Source: JAVBPT01 sp031549455 (GTDB lineage: Bacteria; Bacillota; Clostridia; Lachnospirales; JAKSVV01). Taken from it: a DNA stretch of 39,822 nucleotides. Position 1 is the first letter of the stretch, and each line of letters opens with the position of its first letter. This document shows positions 31,822 through 39,416 of this stretch, one piece after another. The DNA is taken from assembly GCA_031549455.1 (NCBI GenBank), contig JAVBPT010000041.1, forward strand, positions 1 to 39,822, read 5' to 3'. The position numbers and the translations under genes are program-made. The notes beneath the pieces are model-generated. The model did no database searches. It saw only the letters and a program-made list of their open reading frames with translations, and was not told the DNA's origin.

Positions 31822-33924
31822 TTAGAAACCTCGACCGCCTCCGCCTCCGCCGCCAAAACCACCGCCTCCGGAAAATCCACCGCCAAAGCCACCTCCGCTT
31901 GAGGAGTGGAAATTGTTGTTTGAGGCATTATGGGAAGCAACCACCGTTCTGGCTTGACCAATCGAGGAGCTAACCGCATGGTTCACCATTGAAGCAAAGG
32001 CAATATTCTGCATATTTAAAAGGGTAGCCTGCCCCATGTCAAACTGTGCAGTCTGATTTAGATAAAGTCGCATGGTTTTTTCAAGTTTACTTGCAATTCC
32101 AAAGAGATAAGCATACACCAGATATCTTTCCCAAAGAATGATGTCTGGTAACACTTTTTCTTTAAAATTCCCAAAATCATTTAGGTATTTTCTCAAACCA
32201 TTCCACTTTGCATACGCTTCCGCACCATCCTGTGTCCTTTTGGTGGAGAGAGAAATATAGAAAGTGAGGATAAATCCCTCAATAAATGCGATCCCTGCCA
32301 GAAAAGAATTTTCTGCCATCCCACATAAGAAGCTTACCGCAATGGAGCAAAAAAGAACTAAGAAAACCGTCCCCATCTTTTCAAGTGCATTTCCCTCATA
32401 AAAATGCTTTTGTTCCGCTTTTCTATTCACCATCTCCAACCACTTTTCATAGTTTTCCATAAACCTCTGGGCCGTATTGTATTTTTTAGACTCATTCTTA
32501 ATTTGGCTTAGTAAAACCTGCTTGCCATCCCCTATTCTACCAATAAACCACTTTTTTAGATAGCTTTCCTCCATGGTTAAAAGCGCATCGCCTCCATGAT
32601 CTATAAACAGATAATCCTTTTGTTTAGGATCAACGGGCTCCACTCGAATTGCTTTTTTTCGGATCATCTCAAGAAAGGAGGCTGAAATCGCTGTATCTTT
32701 AATATTTTTGTACATTAGGTAGGAAACCACCTCAGGGCCCAAGTCGTCTGGAATCTCTCTAAAGTAGTCCACCTGAATGGTCGGTTCCGGCTCTTTATCA
32801 AATTTGGTGTAAAATTTGCGAATGACGAATCCCAAAACCACCTGAAGAAGGATAAAGCCCAAAATGGCTACCGCTTTGATCATTCTGAGTGAGTTTTGCC
32901 TCATCTCCCGTTCCAACATCTCGATAATCATGTAAAGCTCATTGTATTTTTGTTCAATATCCGCTAAATCTAAGTCCTGTTCGATGCTGTTTTTAAACTC
33001 TCCAACCCTTTTTCTGAGTCCTGTTTTTCTTGACTCATCCAGGTTTTTCGATTCAAGCACCCGTTCTGCACGCATGAGCAAATGTTCATAATAGGATCTG
33101 AGATTTTCTTTTCGAATCTCGTTTGCCGCATTCGCCCTCTCGCTCTCCACCTCAATAATCTTCTCCAACGCATTGATTCCTGTTTTCTTTTTAGCCGTCT
33201 GAATCAGACCTTGATTAAAGGTAACTCTTAGATCGATTGCCGTTTGCGGGAAAAGGCCTGCTATATTAGCGTATACTGTTTTGTTGTCTGGAATTTGAAT
33301 CGTCCCTTCTAGCGGTCCATGGGCCCAAGCCCTTGGTTTTTCATTCAAGGTATTGTCTGGTAAGTGGAGTATAAGCTCCACCTCTTCGATAAAATCATCA
33401 AAGGCGTCACCGATAAAATTGTAATAAAGCTCCGACACATCTTCATGCAACACAACTACATCTTTTAAGGTATATTCTATGATGTAACACTTTTTCTCCC
33501 AATTTGCAGCCTGAAACATTTTTAGACGATAACCATTTTCTAAATCGGAAAGCTCATAAACAAAAGATGCGCCGCTTTCTCCTCGATCTACTTTCACAAA
33601 CTCTTCTCCCTTTGTGATGCTCTCTCCGTCTAGGATGCCCTGATATATTTTAATGTTTTCTATTCCAGTCGCATTGTAAAGATCACTTTGCTCAAAAGAG
33701 CGGATTGTTCCATCAAACTTCGGAAGAGTGGGATTTCGGTAAACCAGATCTCTGATATATCCGTTAAAGTCCCCCTCTTGCACAATATACTCTCTCATCC
33801 CAAGGTCTTGATTTGGAAGAACCTCCACCTCTATTTTTACAGCCCTCATTTCATAATTTACTGCATTGCTCTTAGGTGCAAAAGTTAAAAAGAACAATAT
33901 GAACAGCAGAAAAATCTTTTTCAT
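31822..33924 (-). CDS. DUF2207 membrane protein with a glycine-rich tail
   Basis: A 700-residue protein: signal peptide (residues 1-21), an extracytoplasmic DUF2207 beta domain, a coiled-coil-prone region (about 255-345), one membrane helix near 348, a cytoplasmic domain, two further membrane helices (about 530-575), and a C-terminal tail of glycine, serine and phenylalanine ending G-R-G-F. The tail is a standard feature of the family. It is first in the operon with lemA and htpX. Function is unknown. Confidence 0.85.
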   Translation of the reverse strand: MKKIFLLFILFFLTFAPKSNAVNYEMRAVKIEVEVLPNQDLGMREYIVQEGDFNGYIRDLVYRNPTLPKFDGTIRSFEQSDLYNATGIENIKIYQGILDGESITKGEEFVKVDRGESGASFVYELSDLENGYRLKMFQAANWEKKCYIIEYTLKDVVVLHEDVSELYYNFIGDAFDDFIEEVELILHLPDNTLNEKPRAWAHGPLEGTIQIPDNKTVYANIAGLFPQTAIDLRVTFNQGLIQTAKKKTGINALEKIIEVESERANAANEIRKENLRSYYEHLLMRAERVLESKNLDESRKTGLRKRVGEFKNSIEQDLDLADIEQKYNELYMIIEMLEREMRQNSLRMIKAVAILGFILLQVVLGFVIRKFYTKFDKEPEPTIQVDYFREIPDDLGPEVVSYLMYKNIKDTAISASFLEMIRKKAIRVEPVDPKQKDYLFIDHGGDALLTMEESYLKKWFIGRIGDGKQVLLSQIKNESKKYNTAQRFMENYEKWLEMVNRKAEQKHFYEGNALEKMGTVFLVLFCSIAVSFLCGMAENSFLAGIAFIEGFILTFYISLSTKRTQDGAEAYAKWNGLRKYLNDFGNFKEKVLPDIILWERYLVYAYLFGIASKLEKTMRLYLNQTAQFDMGQATLLNMQNIAFASMVNHAVSSSIGQARTVVASHNASNNNFHSSSGGGFGGGFSGGGGFGGGGGGGRGF

Positions 33925-33978
33925 AATTCCTCCATTAAAAAAATGTTATCATATATTTTTTAAATATACAACAACATC

Positions 33979-35028
33979 TTAATTCCCTAGTTCCACAATC
34001 TCTGATTCCTCATCCAGTGGAGTAAAGATATTTTTATTATCCAATTCGGAAGCGAGACTATAGAGCGTGGTTCCGTCATGATTCAATGTGATCATCCCCA
34101 CCTCATCCATGTTCCCAAACTCCTTTTTAAGCCTCGTTATGTAAACCTCTGCCGGAACAATTTCTCTAGATCTTTCCAGCCCAGATCCGTCACCCTGTCG
34201 ACTTAAAAATGTACTAAATGCCGCTAACTCTTTTAATGTCATTCCTGTTTCTGCTTTCTTTTTTAAGATCGCCGTAGCCGCATCGGTTTTGTACTCCGCA
34301 TGACTCTCTTTATTGAGATCCTGACTAGCCGCACTATGAATTTGTATTTCAAATGGTCTACCATAAAAATCTTTAAAAATTAGATGTACTCCCTTATACA
34401 TGAGTCTCCCTTTTCCGGACTCATCCGCTTTATATTTGGGATAACTTAGATAATCTTTGCAATAGGAAAATGCAATATGTTGCATCTGCCCTTCTTCTTC
34501 CGGGTTCTCGCATCCATTCATCATTTTAATGAGCATATAGGCCAATTTGCGAATATTTTTGTCTCCCTCCGAATTATCCACCACAATCCGAATTCCAATT
34601 CCATCTGAAATATCCGCGATACTCTTATTATCCGATACCATCTTATATAAAACGCTTTCTGGCGTCTTAATCCGACTTTCAAAGTGTTTGACCCACCCAC
34701 AATCTTGTTCTCGTAGCTCTTTAATCATCTTCTTAAACATCGGTTTAATGGTCCGATTGTAGGAAACGAGGTTATATTTTAAAACATCTTCTATTAGTGC
34801 AAAAAGTCCATCGCACTCTTCACCTTGCGCTATTTTTTCCCGTACCTCTGGATCTGTGTAACATTTAATGGAAAGCATTTTCTCTTCTTCCGCTGGCGTA
34901 CACATAATGAGCGGTTTCATGTGAGGATCCACCGCTTGAATCGTTGGTTTTTCCAGTCTTCGACCCCAATAGTGCATAAACGCACCAAAAGAATTTGACA
35001 AAGTAGCCGTTTTTTTTCTATCTGGCAT
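33979..35028 (-). CDS. RelA/SpoT-domain protein, candidate small alarmone synthetase
   Basis: A 349-residue protein with a RelA/SpoT nucleotidyltransferase-type domain (about 115-250): RIK (119-121), DISDGIGIR (139-147) matching the magnesium-binding D-x2-G-x-R, DYLSYPK (192-198), YKGVH (211-215, family G-Y-R-S-x-H), EIQIHS (227-232, family E-x-Q-x-R-T) and a later H-x2-Y-K. Key acidic, tyrosine and glutamine positions are kept, so synthesis of (p)ppGpp or a related product is possible but unproven. No hydrolase HD domain is present; the first 110 and last 95 residues match nothing I know. It has its own promoter and a ykkC-class riboswitch. No antitoxin-like partner is adjacent. Confidence 0.72.
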   Translation of the reverse strand: MPDRKKTATLSNSFGAFMHYWGRRLEKPTIQAVDPHMKPLIMCTPAEEEKMLSIKCYTDPEVREKIAQGEECDGLFALIEDVLKYNLVSYNRTIKPMFKKMIKELREQDCGWVKHFESRIKTPESVLYKMVSDNKSIADISDGIGIRIVVDNSEGDKNIRKLAYMLIKMMNGCENPEEEGQMQHIAFSYCKDYLSYPKYKADESGKGRLMYKGVHLIFKDFYGRPFEIQIHSAASQDLNKESHAEYKTDAATAILKKKAETGMTLKELAAFSTFLSRQGDGSGLERSREIVPAEVYITRLKKEFGNMDEVGMITLNHDGTTLYSLASELDNKNIFTPLDEESEIVELGN

Positions 35029-35041
35029 AAGATAACCCTCC

Positions 35042-35086
35042 TTTTTGCAATAAAATAAGCAAAAATCTAGTTGTACGACTTTTGCT
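35042..35086 (-). terminator. Terminator-like expression platform of the riboswitch
   Basis: Minus strand AGCAAAA (35086-35080) pairs with TTTTGCT (35064-35058), followed by an interrupted T tract TATTTTATT. The same TTTTTGC can instead pair with GCAAAAA (35048-35042), which runs into the ribosome binding site AGGAGGG. Two exclusive hairpins in this position are what a riboswitch platform would show; the U tract is weaker than usual. Confidence 0.5.
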
Positions 35087-35171
35087 CAGGTTTTTATCCC
35101 GTGCCTGTAGTGTATTGTCACCTGCATCGCTCGGTCCTTTCAATAAATGATGGATCCCTAGATGCACTCGT
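35084..35171 (-). promoter_or_regulatory. ykkC-class riboswitch aptamer (guanidine-I / ppGpp / PRPP group)
   Basis: Read on the minus strand, the RNA has the class's conserved blocks in order: CUAGGGAUCC (family CUAGGGUUCC), then GGACCGAGCGAUGCA (family GGUCCRAG...), then GCACGGGAUAAAAACC (family ...GGGAUARAAGCC). Helix P1 is formed by UGCAUC (35166-35161) with GAUGCA (35128-35123). Subtypes of this class sense guanidine, ppGpp, PRPP or nucleoside diphosphates and differ by few bases, so I cannot fix the ligand. The downstream RelA/SpoT gene makes ppGpp (subtype 2a) attractive. Identification is from memory of the consensus. Confidence 0.65.
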
Positions 35172-35177
35172 ATCTTT

Positions 35178-35207
35178 ATTGTAGCATGAATTTTGTGCAA
35201 AAGTCAA
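35178..35207 (-). promoter_or_regulatory. Promoter of the riboswitch and RelA/SpoT-domain gene
   Basis: Minus strand TTGACT (35207-35202), 18-base spacer, TACAAT (35183-35178). It overlaps the stop codon of the upstream glycosyltransferase and would start transcription near 35171, just before the aptamer. Confidence 0.6.
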
Positions 35208-36334
35208 GTAAAATTTTGGAAAATGTGTGAAAAGATTTGTATGGTTTCCAGAATGGTTTTTTTCCAATCATAACGTTTTGCCAAATTTTTGGCTTTTTCG
35301 CACATTTTTTTATATTCTTTTGGGTCTTCTAAAAGCTTTAAAAGTGCTTGATAAAGCTCCTCATCCAAGTTTGGGTCTACCTGAATCGCACCTTTCCCTA
35401 CAATCTCCGGAATGCTGGTGGTATTGGAAGTAATAATCGGTATGCCACATTTTGCAGCCTCAAGGGGCGGCAGCCCAAATCCTTCATAGAACGAAACATA
35501 CACCAAAATAAGGCTCGCATTATATAAATGCACCATGTCTTCTGTTTTTACCTTTCCAATCAGGAGTACTTCCTCACAAAGGTCTAGCTCAGAAACCAAA
35601 GAGATCACCTCATCCGCCTTATAATTGACCTCTCCCGCAATGACAAACTTCAGGTCCGTCTTTTTCTGTTTTTTGTATTGATAAAAGGCCTTTACAATGG
35701 TTGTAATGTTTTTTCTCTTTCCGTAACCACCCACATAGAGAATATAGTCATCTTGAATCCCGTATTTTTCTTGCATTTTTTGCTTAGCCTCTTCTTTGGA
35801 GAGCTCATAATACATCTCCTCAGCCGCAAGGTGAGTCACCTCTATTTTATTAGGATCCAGGTTGAAATATGCACAGATGTCTTTCTTGGAAAACTGTGAC
35901 ACCGTAATAACCACATCCGCCCTTTTAAGTATTCCGGGGATTTCACTTGCAAAAAGATCAGAGTATGATTTACTTGTTGTATTGGGCATTCTTAGGGGAA
36001 TGATATCATGTATAGTGGCAACATACCGGCAAACCTTTTTTTGGGGTAGGCCGATCCCATTTTGGGGAACATGAAAAAGATCCGCTTGAATTTTTTCAAG
36101 GTAAGAGATGATTTCCGCTTCCTCCTCCGTAGAATGTTTTGGACTGACAATCCGATGTATGACATAGGGATTTGTTACTGCAAGTACTTCCTCCGATACA
36201 TCCTCAGCTGGGAGTAAGATGAAATATTGGTTTTGGGTATCTAGGTATAAATACTTTAACAGCTCAAAGGTATAGGTACCAATCCCTGTTCCTCTATACC
36301 AGACCGCCCCTCTTCCGTCAATACAAATATTCAT
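35204..36334 (-). CDS. Family 4 glycosyltransferase
   Basis: A 376-residue GT-B enzyme, related to 27983-29101 over its whole length. It begins M-N-I-C-I-D-G-R-G, has L-Y-V-G-G-Y-G-K-R-K-N in the donor half and E-G-F-G-L-P-P-L-E (E-x7-E) followed by G-I-P-I-I-T-S-N-T-T-S-I-P-E-I. Donor and acceptor are unknown. AAAGGAAAG precedes the ATG. It is divergent from the CPBP gene. Confidence 0.87.
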   Translation of the reverse strand: MNICIDGRGAVWYRGTGIGTYTFELLKYLYLDTQNQYFILLPAEDVSEEVLAVTNPYVIHRIVSPKHSTEEEAEIISYLEKIQADLFHVPQNGIGLPQKKVCRYVATIHDIIPLRMPNTTSKSYSDLFASEIPGILKRADVVITVSQFSKKDICAYFNLDPNKIEVTHLAAEEMYYELSKEEAKQKMQEKYGIQDDYILYVGGYGKRKNITTIVKAFYQYKKQKKTDLKFVIAGEVNYKADEVISLVSELDLCEEVLLIGKVKTEDMVHLYNASLILVYVSFYEGFGLPPLEAAKCGIPIITSNTTSIPEIVGKGAIQVDPNLDEELYQALLKLLEDPKEYKKMCEKAKNLAKRYDWKKTILETIQIFSHIFQNFT

Positions 36335-36390
36335 TTTATCTTTCCTTTTTTTATTTTTATTGTATGATAATAAATATATGAGGTATAAAA

Positions 36391-37218
36391 ATGAAAAATT
36401 ATATAAAGATGTTCGGTTTTTTTATTTTACTATTCATTTGGATGTTCTGGATCGCAAGACCATTACAATCTTTACTGATCAGGCTGGATCTTTTTACACC
36501 ACTCTATTTTCAGCTTTTTCTTTACAGCCTCTCTTTTGCTGTGCCCACCCTCCTTTATATATGGATTGCCGTCCCCAAAAGGGGTATGCTCTACCTCTCT
36601 AAAATTTCGAACGCCAATCTGTTTTACTCTGTTTTATTAGGCTTCTCCGTTCAACCCGTTGGCATGTTCCTCTCCTCCATCGGTAGTCTATTTGAAAAGG
36701 AAAACGTGGTAACCGAATTTGTTCTAAACATCGACCTTCAAAATGAATTTTTGATTGCACTCATTACGATTGCTGTTATCCCCGCTATTATTGAGGAGTT
36801 CCTCTTTAGAGGAATCTTTCAAGCACACCTGTTAAAAGACAAAAGGTTTTGGGTTGCTACACTTCTTTCTTCGTTTTTATTCGCTCTTTTTCATGGAAAC
36901 CTTCAACAATTTGGCTATGCCTTTGCCAGCGGGGTCTTCTTTTGTTTTGTATTGCGGAAAACCAAAACACTTCTTTCTACCATCACTATGCATTTTACCA
37001 TCAACGCTTCTCAGTTTAGCATGCTGAGCTTCATGCTCTTATACCACCCTGACCCTACCCAAAATCAGAGCATCCATCTAAATCAAAAGTTGTTCCTCGT
37101 TTTAGGAACGGGACTTTTCTCTTTTCCCTTTCTATTCCTAACTTTTTATCTATTTCATAAACTAAAAGAGGATCCTTATGGGGTGGTTGAAACAGAAACC
37201 TCACCTGGTAACGATTGA
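36391..37218 (+). CDS. CPBP-family intramembrane glutamic protease (CAAX protease-like)
   Basis: A 275-residue protein with about eight membrane helices. The motif EE-x3-R is at residues 135-140 (I-E-E-F-L-F-R), followed by the F-A-L-F-H-G-N histidine segment and M-H-F-T-I-N. Family members process CAAX prenyl proteins in eukaryotes, and in bacteria serve in bacteriocin immunity or other membrane proteolysis. GAGG seven bases before the ATG supports the start. Its 3' end overlaps the convergent hydrolase gene by 43 bases. Confidence 0.87.
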   Translation: MKNYIKMFGFFILLFIWMFWIARPLQSLLIRLDLFTPLYFQLFLYSLSFAVPTLLYIWIAVPKRGMLYLSKISNANLFYSVLLGFSVQPVGMFLSSIGSLFEKENVVTEFVLNIDLQNEFLIALITIAVIPAIIEEFLFRGIFQAHLLKDKRFWVATLLSSFLFALFHGNLQQFGYAFASGVFFCFVLRKTKTLLSTITMHFTINASQFSMLSFMLLYHPDPTQNQSIHLNQKLFLVLGTGLFSFPFLFLTFYLFHKLKEDPYGVVETETSPGND

Positions 37219-38024
37219 TCCAATAAGAAGTCTAAAAATGTATCATTGAAATGGTCCAGTTCATCATAGAAAACACCATGACCGCTATCCTCAAATGTAA
37301 AGAGTTTTGAACCCAAAATTTCTTCATTTAGTTCTAACGCCTTTTCATACGGGCAGATCAGGTCTTTTTTTCCATGGAAAATACCAGTTGGTACAGTAAT
37401 GTGCTTCACATCTCCAATCATAATCTCATCCCGAAGGGAAATGGCTGTTTTAATGGTCCCAATCCCTGATGCATTGGTTCCAATAACGTAAAACCAATCA
37501 TTTAACTGTTGGCTATGTTTATTAGCAAAAAAGTTTCGTTGAAAATCAGAAACTAGCCGAGGACGATCCTGATAGGCTTGTGTGATATATCCATCTATCT
37601 CCTCCTTCGTCATTCCGCAAGGGGAGTATTCCGTGTTTGTAAAGGTAGGAGCTGCTGCTGCAAGGAGTGCCAATTTCTTCACTTTATACCCTCTAAAAAT
37701 AGACATGTAGCGCAGTGCGATGGCTCCTCCCATCGAGAATCCTACCAGTGTGACAGACTCCGTTTTGATACTGGAAATGAGCTCGTATAAATCATTGGCC
37801 AAACCATTGTAACTATATCCTCCCGCTGTGGTATCAGATTCTCCAAATCCCCTTAAATCAAGTGCAATACAACGATAGCCATTGTCTACCAAGAAGTCGT
37901 ACTGGTATTCAAATATTTTATGGCTAAACGGCCAACCATGCACGAATACAATGGTTTCCTCTCTAAACTTATTAATATCCTCAAATGCAATCTGTGTATC
38001 ATCTACCGTTTTGATATACAGCAT
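37176..38024 (-). CDS. Alpha/beta hydrolase
   Basis: A 282-residue serine hydrolase. Oxyanion-hole region F-V-H-G-W-P (27-32), A-L-D-L-R-G-F-G-E-S-D (54-64), nucleophile elbow GFSMGG with Ser97, an acid in H-G-K-K-D-L-I-C-P, and the catalytic histidine in D-S-G-H-G-V-F complete the triad. The layout resembles non-haem chloroperoxidase/esterase-like enzymes; the substrate is unknown. AGAGG precedes the ATG. Confidence 0.87.
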   Translation of the reverse strand: MLYIKTVDDTQIAFEDINKFREETIVFVHGWPFSHKIFEYQYDFLVDNGYRCIALDLRGFGESDTTAGGYSYNGLANDLYELISSIKTESVTLVGFSMGGAIALRYMSIFRGYKVKKLALLAAAAPTFTNTEYSPCGMTKEEIDGYITQAYQDRPRLVSDFQRNFFANKHSQQLNDWFYVIGTNASGIGTIKTAISLRDEIMIGDVKHITVPTGIFHGKKDLICPYEKALELNEEILGSKLFTFEDSGHGVFYDELDHFNDTFLDFLLDQSLPGEVSVSTTP

Positions 38025-38246
38025 TCTAACCTCTTCACTTTTTTTACTATCTTTATGATGCTATATTTGTTTTTATGACATTTTTACCTATAGACGTATC
38101 AAAAGGTTCTGCTACTTCAAGTGCCCACTTTAGTCTTACATTTCATCTTTTTTTATGCATTGTTGTACTTTCTAGGATTTAGTCATTATCACACTTGTTT
38201 GTATATTTCATATATTTTTATATAAGTACAAACCGGAGGTGATTTC

Positions 38247-38549
38247 ATGTCAATGCCAAACATTCCAGATATTAATCCTGAAATCAGCCTATGTAGACAA
38301 GAGGTTATTAACCTACTTTTAAGCTCTATTGCTATGGAAGAACTAAGTCTTTCCCACATTATAAATGCGGAGGGTAAAAAGATGCAAGCTTTTCTAGAGA
38401 AAAGTGAATTTTGTAATCATCCAAACGATTTAATTGCCATTAACGAAAGTATCCATAAAACGTTGGAAGGAATTGAAAAAATTGAAAATCTTTTGGTAAA
38501 TAAGTTGAAAAGTATTATAGAAATTATCAAAATAAATCCGTATGCTTGA
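38247..38549 (+). CDS. Small helical protein, possibly spore-associated
   Basis: A 100-residue protein beginning MSMPNIPDINPEISL and containing V-I-N-L-L-L-S-S-I-A-M-E-E-L-S-L-S-H-I-I-N-A-E-G. I recall this signature from small proteins and from end regions of collagen-like surface proteins in spore-forming Firmicutes; that link is memory-based and the function is unknown. CGGAGGTGA precedes the ATG. A paralogue, broken by a frameshift, follows at 38600. Confidence 0.72.
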   Translation: MSMPNIPDINPEISLCRQEVINLLLSSIAMEELSLSHIINAEGKKMQAFLEKSEFCNHPNDLIAINESIHKTLEGIEKIENLLVNKLKSIIEIIKINPYA

Positions 38550-38599
38550 TCGCAGTGTGTTGTCCAAGGAATATCATATATAGAAAGGAAGTGAGCATT

Positions 38600-38913
38600 A
38601 TGTCAATACCAAATATTCCAGATATTAATATTGACAGAGAAGACTCTATTAATATTGCCATTGCATCTATAGGACTTCAAGAGTTAGGGCTTGCTCATAT
38701 ACTCATGCGGGAGGCGAAAAAATACAATCATTTCTAGGCACCTTAGAAGGGCAAGAAATAAACACGGATATCTCGCTCGATGACTTAATTGAGTTAGATA
38801 TTAGCATTAATAAGACACTAATTACAGTTATGCAAAGTGAATTAGTATTAATGTTAAAGTTGGGAACCTTATTAGAAAAAGCATATGAACCTATCACCCC
38901 ACCAGTAACTTAA
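38600..38913 (+). pseudogene. Frameshifted paralogue of the preceding gene
   Basis: The ATG at 38600 (AGGAAGTGA upstream) reads MSIPNIPDINIDREDSIN and I-A-S-I-G-L-Q-E-L-G-L-A-H-I-L, clearly parallel to 38247-38549. At about 38704 the frame is lost: CTCATGCGG reads where CTCAATGCGG would give L-N-A-G-G-E-K-I-Q. After the shift the family sequence continues (S-F-L-G-T-L-E-G, D-D-L-I-E-L) to a TAA at 38911. Restoring one A gives a 104-residue protein. The decay seems recent, or it is a sequencing error. Confidence 0.8.
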
Positions 38914-38931
38914 GGAGAATAAAACCCCTAC

Positions 38932-38967
38932 TAAAATAAAGGACTATCGTAGAAATACGACAGTCCT
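38932..38967 (-). terminator. Terminator of the tRNA-Gly transcript
   Basis: AGGACT-A-TCGTA / TACGA-C-AGTCCT with a GAAA tetraloop and one A-C mismatch; on the minus strand it is followed by TTTATTTTAG. It lies 54 bases downstream of the tRNA. Confidence 0.6.
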
Positions 38968-39020
38968 AATCAGTGAATGCTCATCTCAAAATCTCTTTAT
39001 TTAAACTAAACAATAAAAAA

Positions 39021-39093
39021 AGCGCGAGACGGGACTCAAACCCGCGACCCTCTCCTTGGCAAGGAGATGCTCTATCAACTGAGCCACTCGCGC
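39021..39093 (-). tRNA. tRNA-Gly (anticodon GCC)
   Basis: Minus strand cloverleaf: acceptor GCGCGAG / CTCGCGC with discriminator U, D stem GCTC / GAGC, anticodon stem TCTCC / GGAGA with loop TTGCCAA (anticodon GCC), T stem GCGGG / CCCGT with loop TTTGAGT. Length is 73 bases and CCA is not encoded. A poly-T stretch follows directly. Confidence 0.96.
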
Positions 39094-39416
39094 ATATCAC
39101 TGGCATTTATTATGTTTTCATGCTGTTTCACTTGTTAATTATCATAGTATTTTATGAATTTTACCCCCTACTTACCCCCACTTGTTAGAAAACAATGCCA
39201 TATGTATTGAGTAAAATACATAAGATTTAAAATTCATATAGATATTCTATACTAATATTTTTAAAAAGTAAAGACCTATCACAAATTTTGTAACGTACAA
39301 TATGTTACTACTACACGCCATTTAAAAAACTGCCTTCATTTTATTATCAATCAAGGCAGTTTAGGGTAATATTGTGAAAATTTGTAAACTTATAAACAAG
39401 TATTATTATATATACC
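39094..39416. other. Gene-free, A/T-rich stretch
   Basis: No gene is supported. It holds two adjacent copies of TTACCCCC (39161 and 39172), a direct repeat CACTTGTTA (39129 and 39179), and the terminator hairpin at 39324-39362. Otherwise nothing is apparent. Confidence 0.6.
39324..39362 (-). terminator. Terminator of the right-edge gene
   Basis: Minus strand AAACTGCCTT / AAGGCAGTTT, ten perfect pairs, followed by T's (TTTTTT including the end of the stem), 54 bases after the stop of the right-edge gene. Confidence 0.75.

Noticed and set aside
31800..31830. Palindromic AGATTGCAATCT after the DUF2207 gene as a terminator
   Set aside because: The loop would be too small and no T run follows on the minus strand.
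35018..35200. 60-codon open frame on the minus strand before the RelA/SpoT gene
   Set aside because: It coincides with the riboswitch and platform, and its peptide has no recognisable features.
33979..35207. Toxin-antitoxin pair with a RelA/SpoT-type toxin
   Set aside because: No antitoxin-like ORF is adjacent; the neighbour is a full glycosyltransferase and the upstream gap is regulatory RNA.
38973..39188. 71-codon plus-strand open frame with S-N-P-R-P-S
   Set aside because: It is the antisense translation of tRNA-Gly(GCC), a common artefact.
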